64,000 nt of DNA from Collinsella sp. (GCA_029264355.1 JARIBW010000036.1:92936-156935), one strand, 5' to 3'. Counted from the stretch's first letter, positions 8,895 through 17,605 are shown. The notes: generated from the sequence alone by a model not told the origin. Translations and numbers: made by a program.

Positions 8895-11117
8895 CTACAG
8901 GTGCAGCACGCGGTCGCGAATCTCCTCGGTGCGGCCCTGATTCCAGAACTGCGTACCGATGTATCCGCAGGTACGACGCGCGACGTTCAAGGTCTCCTGG
9001 TTGCGGTTGCCGCAATGCGGGCACTCCCACACCAGTTTGCCATCGTCCTCCACGATCTTGATCTCACCGTCGAAGCCGCACTCCTGGCAGTAATCGCTCT
9101 TGGTGTTCAGCTCGGCGTACATGATGTTTTCGTAGATGTACTGCATGACGCGGATGACGGCCTTGAGGTTGTCCTGCATGTTGGGCACCTCGACGTAGGA
9201 GATGGCACCACCCGGGGACAGGCGCTGGAACTGGCTCTCGAACTTGAGCTTGTCGAACGCATCGATCTCCTCGGACACGTGGACGTGATAGCTGTTGGTG
9301 ATATAGCCCTTGTCCGTCACACCGGGGATGATGCCGAAGCGACGCTGCAGGCACTTGGAGAACTTGTACGTGGTGGACTCAAGCGGGGTTCCGTAGATGG
9401 AGTAGTCGATGTCCTCGGCGTCCTTCCACTCGTTGCACTTGTCGTTCATGCGCTGCATGACCGCCATGGCGAACGGCGTGCCGTGCTCGTCGGTATGGCT
9501 CGCGCCCGTCATGTACTTCACGCACTCGTACAGGCCGGCATATCCCAGGCTGATGGTGGAATATCCGCCAAAGAGCAGCTTGTCGATCTTCTCGCCCTTG
9601 TCCAGGCGCGCCAAGGCGCCGTACTGCCACAGAATCGGGGCGGCGTCGGACAGGGTGCCCAGTAGGCGCTCGTGGCGGCAGCGCAGGGCGCGGTGGCAAA
9701 GCTCCAGGCGCTCATCGAAGATCTCCCAGAACTTATCCATGTCGCGCTGCGAGGAGAGGGCCACGTCGGGCAGGTTGATGGTCACGACACCCTGGTTGAA
9801 ACGACCATAGTACTTGGGTTTGCCGGGCTCGTAGTTCTTGGCGCGGGCGACGTTGCCATAGCCGTCGCCCGAACGATCGGGCGTGAGGAAGCTGCGGCAG
9901 CCCATGCAGGTGTAGCAATCGCCATTGCCCTCGGTCTCCCCCTTGGAGAGCTTGAGCTCGCGCATCTTCTTCTCGGAGATGTAATCGGGCACCATGCGCT
10001 TGGCGGTGCACTTGGCCGCGAGCTGAGTCAGGTAGAAGTACTCGGAGCCCTCGTAGACGTTGTCCTCCTCGAGGACGTAGATGAGCTTGGGGAACGCCGG
10101 GGTGATCCAAACGCCCGCCTCGTTCTTCACGCCCTCGTAGCGCTGGCGCAGGGTCTCCTCGATGATCATGGCCAGATCGCGCTTCTCGGCCTCGTCGCGG
10201 GCCTCGTTGAGGTACATGAACACGGTGACGAAGGGGGCCTGGCCGTTGGTGGTCATGAGGGTGACGACCTGGTACTGGATAGTCTGGACGCCGCGGCGGA
10301 TCTCGTCGCGCAGACGGGTCTCCACAACCTCGGAGACCTTCTCCTCGGGCGCCTCGACCCCGAGCTCCTCAAGCTCGGCATCGACCTGACGCCGGATCTT
10401 CTGACGGCTCACCTCGACGAACGGGGCGAGATGCGTGAGCGAGATGGACTGGCCGCCGTACTGGCACGAAGCGACCTGGGCGATGATCTGCGTGGCGATG
10501 TTGCAGGCGGTGGAGAAGCTATGCGGGCGCTCGATGAGCGTGCCGGAGATGACCGTGCCGTTCTGCAGCATGTCCTCGAGGTTCACAAGATCGCAGTTGT
10601 GCATGTGCTGGGCGAAATAATCGGAATCATGGAAGTGGATGATGCCCTCGTTGTGCGCCTCGACGATCTCGGCGGGCAACAGCACGCGCTGCGTGAGGTC
10701 CTTGGAGACCTCGCCGGCCATATAATCGCGCTGAACGGAGTTGACCGTGGGGTTCTTGTTGGAATTCTCCTGCTTGACCTCTTCGTTGTTGCACTCGATG
10801 AGGGACAAGATCTTATCGTCCGTGGTGTTCTTCTGGCGCTTGAGGCCTTGGACATAACGATAGATGATGTAGCGACGGGCGACCTCGAAGTGATCGAGGG
10901 CCATGATCTCATCCTCGACCATGTCCTGGATCTCCTCGACGGAGACGGTGTGGCCGGCGGACTCGCAGCGATCGGCGACGTTCTGCGCGGCGTAGACCAC
11001 CTGGCGATCGGTGAGGCGCTTGGCTTCCTCAACCTCGCTGTTGGCGCCCTTGATGGCGTCGATGATCTTCTGGATGTCGAAATTGACCTCAGAACCGCTG
11101 CGCTTGATGATCTTCAT
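8895..11117 (-). CDS. nrdD: Anaerobic ribonucleoside triphosphate reductase
   Basis: N-terminal ATP cone, C-terminal zinc ribbon (CQEC...CPHC) and glycyl-radical motif RRTCGYIG. Confidence 0.97.
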   Translation of the reverse strand: MKIIKRSGSEVNFDIQKIIDAIKGANSEVEEAKRLTDRQVVYAAQNVADRCESAGHTVSVEEIQDMVEDEIMALDHFEVARRYIIYRYVQGLKRQKNTTDDKILSLIECNNEEVKQENSNKNPTVNSVQRDYMAGEVSKDLTQRVLLPAEIVEAHNEGIIHFHDSDYFAQHMHNCDLVNLEDMLQNGTVISGTLIERPHSFSTACNIATQIIAQVASCQYGGQSISLTHLAPFVEVSRQKIRRQVDAELEELGVEAPEEKVSEVVETRLRDEIRRGVQTIQYQVVTLMTTNGQAPFVTVFMYLNEARDEAEKRDLAMIIEETLRQRYEGVKNEAGVWITPAFPKLIYVLEEDNVYEGSEYFYLTQLAAKCTAKRMVPDYISEKKMRELKLSKGETEGNGDCYTCMGCRSFLTPDRSGDGYGNVARAKNYEPGKPKYYGRFNQGVVTINLPDVALSSQRDMDKFWEIFDERLELCHRALRCRHERLLGTLSDAAPILWQYGALARLDKGEKIDKLLFGGYSTISLGYAGLYECVKYMTGASHTDEHGTPFAMAVMQRMNDKCNEWKDAEDIDYSIYGTPLESTTYKFSKCLQRRFGIIPGVTDKGYITNSYHVHVSEEIDAFDKLKFESQFQRLSPGGAISYVEVPNMQDNLKAVIRVMQYIYENIMYAELNTKSDYCQECGFDGEIKIVEDDGKLVWECPHCGNRNQETLNVARRTCGYIGTQFWNQGRTEEIRDRVLHL

Positions 11118-11282
11118 GGCGTTCCTCCGCGAATCGCTCTATTAACCCGTACATGCCACAATGATGGGAAAACCTCGGTTCCACACGATATGACGACGCG
11201 CGGACAAACCGAGACCATAGTTGCCTGAAACAGTATGATAGGTCATTTTTCCATCAACATCTGGTATTACTTTTTTGATACA

Positions 11283-11298
11283 ACACTACATGTTGTGT
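11283..11298. promoter_or_regulatory. NrdR-box-like palindrome ACACTACATGTTGTGT upstream of nrdD
   Basis: Near-symmetric 16-mer resembling the NrdR consensus (ACACwATATATwGTGT); downstream gene is an NrdR-type target. Confidence 0.6.
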
Positions 11299-11526
11299 TT
11301 TAGCAGGTCAGGAATAATGTGCCAACTTCTTCCCGCATTCAAATGCGCATCCCCCTCGAAATGCGAAAAGCAAGATGTGGGCACCCAACCTGCGAGGATG
11401 CAAAAACAGCGACGCGGGAGACCGGGAAGGTGTCCATAACTTCTCCGCTTGACACGGCGCGGTCACTCCGAGGCATGCTGGGCAAATCGTGTCGGGCCCA
11501 CATGTTGTGCGCGGCGCGCGGCTCGA

Positions 11527-11566
11527 TCCCTCCCGGATGGAGATGATGGCGCCCATCCGGGAGGGA
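11527..11566. repeat. Strong hairpin TCCCTCCCGGATGG-N12-CCATCCGGGAGGGA in an ORF-poor gap
   Basis: 14-bp perfect inverted repeat read directly; no U-tract on either strand. Confidence 0.75.
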
Positions 11567-11592
11567 CTGGAAGGACCCGAGCCGAAACGTTC

Positions 11593-11622
11593 AAAAAAGC
11601 GGACGCCCCAAAGGGCGCCCGC
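11593..11622 (-). terminator. Intrinsic terminator of the - strand tRNA operon
   Basis: On - strand: GCGGGCGCCC-TTTG-GGGCGTCCGC-TTTTTT. Confidence 0.85.
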
Positions 11623-11633
11623 TTGCAACGCTA

Positions 11634-11707
11634 TGGAGGCGAAGCCCGGATTCGAACCGGGGGTAAAGGCTTTGCAGGCCTCTGCCTTACCACTTGGCCA
11701 CTTCGCC
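11634..11707 (-). tRNA. tRNA-Cys(GCA), CCA encoded
   Basis: GGCGAAG...CTGCAAA anticodon loop...GGTTCGAATCC...CTTCGCCTCCA. Confidence 0.95.
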
Positions 11708-11750
11708 GTATATGCAAAGGGCCGATTGAAATCGGCCCCGGCACATTCAA

Positions 11751-11826
11751 TGGAGCGGACAACGGGGCTCGAACCCGCGACCCCAACCTTGGCAAGGTTG
11801 TGCTCTACCAACTGAGCCATGTCCGC
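11751..11826 (-). tRNA. tRNA-Gly(GCC), CCA encoded
   Basis: GCGGACATGGCTCAGTTGGTAGAGCACAACCTTGCCAAGGTTGGGGTCGCGGGTTCGAGCCCCGTTGTCCGCTCCA. Confidence 0.95.
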
Positions 11827-11829
11827 ATG

Positions 11830-11904
11830 TGGTGGGCGATACAAGATTTGAACTTGTGACCCCTTCCGTGTCAGGGAAGTGCTCTCCCCCTGAGCTAATC
11901 GCCC
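11830..11904 (-). tRNA. tRNA-Val(GAC), CCA encoded
   Basis: GGGCGATTAGCTCAGGGGGAGAGCACTTCCCTGACACGGAAGGGGTCACAAGTTCAAATCTTGTATCGCCCACCA. Confidence 0.95.
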
Positions 11905-11934
11905 GTCTCAGGTGTGCGCCTCAGCGCGGGATTA

Positions 11935-11963
11935 ACTATAGCCGAGCGGAATTTCAGATGCAA
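11935..11963 (-). promoter_or_regulatory. Sigma70-type promoter for the - strand tRNA operon
   Basis: On - strand: TTGCAT-N17-TATAGT immediately upstream of tRNA-Val. Confidence 0.75.
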
Positions 11964-12201
11964 CAACATTTTTCAAAAAATTTGAAATCGTTGAGTCCCG
12001 CCTGGTAGAGGGAAAGAATCAGGAGGCTCCGCACCGCCTTGCGAAGCGAATCGCACCATCGGGCCGCGCCGCTCCCCATCCAACCGCCAAGGAGACCCTT
12101 TCCGCAGCCCCATCCGATCCCAGCTTCCGCCGGTCTCCATCCCGCCCCCGCCCGGCGGGTGCGCCCTCTCAAGCTCGTTTCCATTATTTTCAAATGGGGC
12201 C

Positions 12202-12230
12202 TTGCGCTTGAACGGACGATTGCGTATAGT
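12202..12230 (+). promoter_or_regulatory. Sigma70-type promoter for the + strand tRNA pair
   Basis: TTGCGC-N17-TATAGT immediately upstream of tRNA-Gly. Confidence 0.75.
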
Positions 12231-12242
12231 ACTTCCACGCAA

Positions 12243-12318
12243 GCGGACATGGCTCAGTTGGTAGAGCACAACCTTGCCAAGGTTGGGGTCGCGGGTTCGA
12301 GCCCCGTTGTCCGCTCCA
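12243..12318 (+). tRNA. tRNA-Gly(GCC), identical to the 11751-11826 copy
   Basis: Base-by-base identical 76-mer on the opposite strand. Confidence 0.95.
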
Positions 12319-12364
12319 TTGCTTTTGGGGAGCCGGTTGTTTCAATCGGCTCTTTTCATATCAC

Positions 12365-12438
12365 GGCGGCTTGGCCAAGTGGTAAGGCAGAGGCCTGCAA
12401 AGCCTTTACCCCCGGTTCGAATCCGGGAGCCGCCTCCA
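12365..12438 (+). tRNA. tRNA-Cys(GCA), second copy with a different acceptor stem
   Basis: GGCGGCTTGGCCAAGTGGTAAGGCAGAGGCCTGCAAAGCCTTTACCCCCGGTTCGAATCCGGGAGCCGCCTCCA. Confidence 0.95.
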
Positions 12439-12449
12439 TCGCAACATCG

Positions 12450-12475
12450 ACGGGCGCCTCAAGGGCGCCCGTTTT
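12450..12475 (+). terminator. Intrinsic terminator of the + strand tRNA pair
   Basis: ACGGGCGCC-TCAAG-GGCGCCCGT-TTT. Confidence 0.8.
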
Positions 12476-12496
12476 CACTTGGCGCCGCCCGTCCCC

Positions 12497-13225
12497 CTAT
12501 CCCACCAGCTTGATCAGGCGGACCCGCGTACCCGGCGCATCGGAGCGCCGACGAACCTCCACGCTGTCCACGAGCATGCGCATGAGCTTGATCCCGCGAC
12601 CTCGCTCGAGGCTCTCGACGGGCTCCTCCCCATCTGAGATCTGATAACCGCAACCGCAGTCGCGCACTTCGATGACCACGCGATCGGGATACGCGTAGAC
12701 GCTCATGGAACCACCCTCTCCGCCGCAGGCATGGTCATACGCGTTGGAAAGCGCCTCTCCCGCCGCCAGGGCCACATCGAAGCATTCCTCGCGCGTGAGC
12801 GGGAGCGCGCCCAAGAGCTCCGCCACGCGATGGCGGTACCCCGCGAGATGCTCGACGCCCCGCTGGATGGTGAAGCTCTTGCTCCACAACGGCGGCGTGT
12901 CGGGCGCTATGACCGGAATGGCGGGGCGCTCGACGGTCGAAACGTGCAAAATGTCGATCAGGCGCGCGATCTGCAAAAAGCGCGCGACGTCGGGGGATGC
13001 GTTCACGAGCGACAAGAGCCCCTCCCGCTCATAGAGGGCGCGGGCCCGCGATAGGAGGAAGGCGAGGCCCGTCGAATCGATGAACGTCACATTCTGGCAG
13101 TTCATCAAGATGCGGCGAACACCGCTGTCGACCAGGGCGTCGACCTGCTCGCGCAGGCGCGGCACCGACGCGAGGTCGATGTCGGTCGTGGGCGCGATGA
13201 CGGCTATGTCGTTCCATTCATTCAT
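12497..13225 (-). CDS. STAS (anti-sigma factor antagonist) - HATPase_c (RsbW/SpoIIAB-like) fusion
   Basis: N-terminal STAS with FIDSTGLAFLL; C-terminal kinase with EALSNAYDHA (N box), DCGCGY and GRGIKLMR. Confidence 0.85.
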   Translation of the reverse strand: MNEWNDIAVIAPTTDIDLASVPRLREQVDALVDSGVRRILMNCQNVTFIDSTGLAFLLSRARALYEREGLLSLVNASPDVARFLQIARLIDILHVSTVERPAIPVIAPDTPPLWSKSFTIQRGVEHLAGYRHRVAELLGALPLTREECFDVALAAGEALSNAYDHACGGEGGSMSVYAYPDRVVIEVRDCGCGYQISDGEEPVESLERGRGIKLMRMLVDSVEVRRRSDAPGTRVRLIKLVG

Positions 13226-13294
13226 GCTGCTATGGTTCCCCAAACTCCCCCATTCGATACCCCGCCCGATCACGGGGCCACCGCGCACGCGGCC

Positions 13295-15703
13295 TTAGGA
13301 CTCGTCCATACGCAGTGCGACGAGGGCGATGTCGTCGTCGAGCGCGGAGCCGGTGAACGCATCGAGCTCCGCCAGGACCTTCGAGCACAGGCCGTCGATG
13401 CCGGCGGACGCGGAGCGCAGGAGGGTCTCGCGCAAACGGGTCTCGCCGAAAAACCCGCCCGACGCATCACGCGCCTCGATGGCGCCGTCGGTGTACATGA
13501 ACAGGATGTCGCCGGGATTGAAGGCGAATGCGCCGTTCTCGTACACCATGGAGGGAAACGCCCCCACGACGCCCGACTGGACGCTCAACAGCTCCGACTC
13601 GACGCCGCCGGTCGCATCCCGCCTCAACAGCATGGTGGGCGGATGACCCGCCGAGCAGTACGTCGCCCTGCCGTGGCGCAAGTCGATCTTGGCGATGAAC
13701 ACCGTAACGAAAGTCTCCACCCGAGAGAAGCTCATGAGCATGCGGTTGAGCGAGCGCGCCATGCGCGCGGGGCTCGCGCCCTCCCAGGCGTAGGCGGTAA
13801 GCGCCGTTTTGACGAGGGCCGACATCGAGGCGGCCTCGACGCCCTTGCCCGACACGTCACCCAAGATCATGACGGCGCGGTCATCGGGCAAGCGGATGAG
13901 CGTGTAGAAGTCACCGCCCACGAGCGCCTGGCGCGTGGCGGACGAATAGAGGGAATCGGCCGTGATGCCGGGGACGGCCCCGAGGTCGTTGCGCATGCCG
14001 GCCTGGAGGGTCTGGGCGATGCGACGCTCGCTTTTCTGCTGCAGGGCCCCCTCCATGATGAGCTCGAAATCATGGGCGACATGCGTGAGGTAATCGAATT
14101 CCATGTCGTCGATGGGCTCCTGGGAGCCATCGCGCAGCAAGAGGAAGCGGCGCGGCGGGAGCACCGTTGAGAAGGGGCCCGCATCCTCGACGAACACCGC
14201 CTCTTCCAAGCTGGGCCCGTTGTCCATGAACACACCCTGGCACGGCAGGCCATGGCGCTCGAGCCACTCGCCGATCCACGTGATGCGGTCGACACGGGCC
14301 AGCCTGATCTGCTTGGGGTCCTCCGTGACGGCGAGCGGACCCGTATCGGCGCTGAAGGCGTCAACACGCGACGAGGTGCCCACGCGCGCGGCGGGCGCGG
14401 TCACGGAGAAAAACATCTCGTCCGCGCCGCAGGGCAGGTCGATGCGACGGCCGCCGTCGAGCTCGATGACGCACACGCCGCGCTCCATATCGTTCAGCAC
14501 GGGCAGCAGGCGGCAGGAGAGTTGATCGAGAACCTCCTCGATCATCTCCCGCCATGCGGTGGCCGGGTCCGACCCCGCCGCGTACAGGGCCTCGCGGATA
14601 CGCGTGAGCGATCGCGTGAGGCCGGCTGTGCGGGCGGCGCGCAGGGAGCTCGCCACGCCGACCAATTCGATGGAGAGGTAATCGCAGATGACCTCGAGCA
14701 CACGCACATCGGATACCCGAGGCGAACAGGGCCGCGTCCAACCGAGCTCGACGATGCCGAGCACCTGCGTGCCGAAGTACACGGGAACGGCGATGAGCGT
14801 CTTGAACGGCGCCATGTCCTGAACGCGGACATTATGGCGGATGCGCGCGTCCAGATCGTAAAACGATCCGGGGACCGTCGGGTCATCCGGATCACCGGGG
14901 ACGAGCGAGATGCGGCACGCCCGCTGCTCGCGCAGAACGTGCGTCTCCACGCCCGCGCCATAGGGAATGAACGCCGGGACGTCGGGACCCACGAGGCCGC
15001 GACTCACACCGCGCAGGTTGAAACCGCCGCTCTCGGCGAAATAGATCGTCGTCCCCGCGGCGTCGAGCGTCTCGGCCATGCGATTCAAAACGGTGTCGAG
15101 CAGCGTGGACATATCATTGGAGCCAACCGTGGACATGATCACGGACAGCGTGCCGGACAAGCGCTTGTTCGCCGCCTTGAGCTCGGACAGCAGGCGTTGC
15201 GTCTTGCGATCGTAGGCATATTGCTCTTCGAGACTCCTGATGGCGACGACGTAGCGATGCGCGTGCCCGTCACCGCTTTTGGGACTTCCCGAAAGCTCGA
15301 TGGCACGGACGCGGACGGGGATGAAGGAGCCGTCGGCGAGTTTGAGCATGAGCGTGTTCTCGGAGCCATCGGAGGTGAAGGGGACCTTATGGCCCATCGA
15401 ACGCTCGAATGAGACGCTATACAGCAAGTCCTTGATGTCGACGCCGACGATCTGCTCCTTGCCGATCTTCCCCAGCAAAAGCATCTGCCGATTCACATGG
15501 GCGACCGTGCCATCGGCATCGCAGATGGCGACGGCATCGCTCGTGACCTCGACGAGCCGGGCGACATCGCTCAATTCCCCGTTGTCCATGCGTTCCATGC
15601 GCATCCTCCCGCCGGCTCGACACGACGTGGGCGCGCTCATCGCACGACCACGTGCGATAGATAGTAAAAAACCCAAACCCCGAAGGGTTTGGGTACTGTT
15701 CAC
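13295..15703 (-). CDS. PAS/GAF sensor-type PP2C (SpoIIE/RsbU-like) serine phosphatase
   Basis: PAS-like N-terminus; GAF-like middle; C-terminal ALVGGDFYTLIRLPDDRAVMILGDVSGKGVEAASMSALVKTAL...GDILFMYTDGAIEARDASG; exact start uncertain (several Met near the N-terminus). Confidence 0.85.
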   Translation of the reverse strand: MNSTQTLRGLGFLLSIARGRAMSAPTSCRAGGRMRMERMDNGELSDVARLVEVTSDAVAICDADGTVAHVNRQMLLLGKIGKEQIVGVDIKDLLYSVSFERSMGHKVPFTSDGSENTLMLKLADGSFIPVRVRAIELSGSPKSGDGHAHRYVVAIRSLEEQYAYDRKTQRLLSELKAANKRLSGTLSVIMSTVGSNDMSTLLDTVLNRMAETLDAAGTTIYFAESGGFNLRGVSRGLVGPDVPAFIPYGAGVETHVLREQRACRISLVPGDPDDPTVPGSFYDLDARIRHNVRVQDMAPFKTLIAVPVYFGTQVLGIVELGWTRPCSPRVSDVRVLEVICDYLSIELVGVASSLRAARTAGLTRSLTRIREALYAAGSDPATAWREMIEEVLDQLSCRLLPVLNDMERGVCVIELDGGRRIDLPCGADEMFFSVTAPAARVGTSSRVDAFSADTGPLAVTEDPKQIRLARVDRITWIGEWLERHGLPCQGVFMDNGPSLEEAVFVEDAGPFSTVLPPRRFLLLRDGSQEPIDDMEFDYLTHVAHDFELIMEGALQQKSERRIAQTLQAGMRNDLGAVPGITADSLYSSATRQALVGGDFYTLIRLPDDRAVMILGDVSGKGVEAASMSALVKTALTAYAWEGASPARMARSLNRMLMSFSRVETFVTVFIAKIDLRHGRATYCSAGHPPTMLLRRDATGGVESELLSVQSGVVGAFPSMVYENGAFAFNPGDILFMYTDGAIEARDASGGFFGETRLRETLLRSASAGIDGLCSKVLAELDAFTGSALDDDIALVALRMDES
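15666..15694 (-). terminator. Intrinsic terminator downstream of tRNA-Leu
   Basis: - strand: ACCCAAACCC-TTCG-GGGTTTGGGT-TTTTT. Confidence 0.85.
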
Positions 15704-15704
15704 G

Positions 15705-15793
15705 TGGTGTCGGAGGCGGGACTTGAACCCGCATGACCAAAATCGGTCACTAGCACCTCAAGCTAGCGCGTCTGCCAATTCCGCCACTCCGAC
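15705..15793 (-). tRNA. tRNA-Leu(GAG), CCA encoded, long variable arm
   Basis: GTCGGAGTGGCGGAATTGGCAGACGCGCTAGCTTGAGGTGCTAGTGACCGATTTTGGTCATGCGGGTTCAAGTCCCGCCTCCGACACCA. Confidence 0.95.
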
Positions 15794-15880
15794 GTTCGCA
15801 ACAGGGAGTATATTAACCTGGATTCCGTCACCTAGGCAAGTCTTTTTCCAAAAAAGTTCGAAATATTTTTCCGGACGTCA

Positions 15881-17605
15881 TCACACCAGGTCAGAGGCGA
15901 AAAGATCGATCCTTCCGGAAGCGTCGACGGAGGACGCGGCGATGCGGTCGGACGCGATCTTGGTATATGCGGGGTGGGCAAGCGGGAGAAGGGGCAGGCT
16001 CTCCCCCATCATGGTCAGGGCATCTTGAATGAGCGCCGAGCGCGCCGCGGAGTCGGTCGTCCGGCGCGCCTCGTCAAGGGATCGATCAACCTGCTCGTCG
16101 CGACACGCGCAAATGTCAGCCGAAGGTCGATCGCATGCGAGCAACTCATCCGCAATCACCTCGAGGACGGGCACGGTCGGCTCGAGGGACCTCAAGGCGC
16201 AATCGAACTCGGCGGTGCGACAGCGCCTCACGAAGTCATCCGCGTCCAGCGCCTCGGACTTGACCGAGAACCCGGCGGCCTCAAGATCGCGTGCGACGTG
16301 CGCGACCACCCGGGCACTCGTCCCGCCCTTGCGATAGATCAGATCGATGCCGAGGTCGAGCTGATCGGCCGAAGGAGCGTCGGACTCGGTGCCCTCCCCG
16401 GCCGAGCCCTCCCCGACGGCGGGATCCCCCTGCGCGGACTCGAGTTTTGCATCCTCGACCAACTGGATCGATCCCTCGGGATCGTACGCGCACGCATCCC
16501 AGGGCCGGGTCTCGGCAATGCGCGGGGAGATGGGCGCGGCGGCCGGTTCGCAGCTGAATTTGAGTACCTTGCGACATAGGGCCTCGCGGTCGATGGACAA
16601 GCAGGCGGCACGCCGCATCTCGGGTCGGGAAAACACCCCGGACGAGCAATTGAGGGCCAGGTAGAGCAATCCCCCCTCGAGACCGTGCGCGAGACGGGCA
16701 TCCGCCGTCAGGGAACTTCCGTCGAATGCGGGGCTCGCGATCTCCTCGGCATCCGAGAGCTGATCGGCTGGCACATCGGTGATGTCGATATCGCCGGCGC
16801 GGAACTGCTTGTACGCCGCGACGGTATCGGCCATGGAAACGATCAAGACGCCTGGCACAAGCGGCGCGCCGATGACACAGTCGGAGAAAGACTCGAGCAT
16901 CACGTCTTGCCCGCGCTTCCAGGGGCACTTGAGGGCGAACGGCCCGTTGCCGATGGGCTTTGATGCGAACTTCTCGGGATCGGTCAATGCCGAAGCGGGA
17001 ATGGGCCCCAGCGCGGGATGGGTCGCCACGCGGTCGAAATACGGGCACGGCTCGGTGAGGCTCACGGCGAAGGTGGCGTCATCGGGACAGCGCAGGCCGA
17101 CCATCTCCGAGGCCCGACCCGCGCGAAGCGCCTCATAGCCATCGACCAGGCGCAGCAGCGAGCCCCAACGCCCAAACTCGCCATCGGTTTCCGGAGCGCC
17201 CTCATCTCCGGGAATGGCACGCACGAGACGCTCCCATGCGATCTTGAAGGAGGATGCGGTCACGCGCTCCCCGTTGTGGAAAACCGCATGCTCGGGCAGC
17301 TTGAACGTGAACGTGCACTCGTCATCGGAAACGGAACACCACGACGCGGCGCCGGGAGCGATCCCGCCATTTGCATCGAGGCGCATCAAGGGCGTGAAGA
17401 CGGCGGAGAGGACCTGCAGGCCCGCACGATCCTCGACCAGCAGCGGATCGATCGCCGAAAGTTGCCCGATACGGCATTTCAGCCAGGTTGCGGGGACATC
17501 GTCCGAACCGACCTGGTTCCCGCCATCCCGCCCCCCGCATGCGGAGAGCGCGGACATCGCGACGATACCGGCGGTGGCACCGCAAAGGGTTCTTCTATCG
17601 ATCAT
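15881..17605 (-). CDS. ABC transporter substrate-binding lipoprotein, peptide family (SBP_bac_5)
   Basis: Lipobox ALSAC; VFTPLMRLDANGGIAPGAASW..., PEHAVFHNGERVTASSFKIAWERLV, KPIGNGPFALKCPWKRGQ. Confidence 0.85.
   Translation of the reverse strand: MIDRRTLCGATAGIVAMSALSACGGRDGGNQVGSDDVPATWLKCRIGQLSAIDPLLVEDRAGLQVLSAVFTPLMRLDANGGIAPGAASWCSVSDDECTFTFKLPEHAVFHNGERVTASSFKIAWERLVRAIPGDEGAPETDGEFGRWGSLLRLVDGYEALRAGRASEMVGLRCPDDATFAVSLTEPCPYFDRVATHPALGPIPASALTDPEKFASKPIGNGPFALKCPWKRGQDVMLESFSDCVIGAPLVPGVLIVSMADTVAAYKQFRAGDIDITDVPADQLSDAEEIASPAFDGSSLTADARLAHGLEGGLLYLALNCSSGVFSRPEMRRAACLSIDREALCRKVLKFSCEPAAAPISPRIAETRPWDACAYDPEGSIQLVEDAKLESAQGDPAVGEGSAGEGTESDAPSADQLDLGIDLIYRKGGTSARVVAHVARDLEAAGFSVKSEALDADDFVRRCRTAEFDCALRSLEPTVPVLEVIADELLACDRPSADICACRDEQVDRSLDEARRTTDSAARSALIQDALTMMGESLPLLPLAHPAYTKIASDRIAASSVDASGRIDLFASDLV

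Noticed and set aside
9672-11228. 518-aa + strand ORF
   Set aside because: Antisense to nrdD; Leu/Asp/Gly-rich, no domain features. Similar antisense ORFs over oppB/C, oppA, gpmI, uvrC and uvrB were rejected for the same reason.
11308-11844. 178-aa - strand ORF and the 201-aa + strand ORF at 12039-12644
   Set aside because: Both are translations through tRNA genes (e.g. MAQLVEHNLAKVGVAGSSPVVRS is read from tRNA-Gly), a common mis-annotation.
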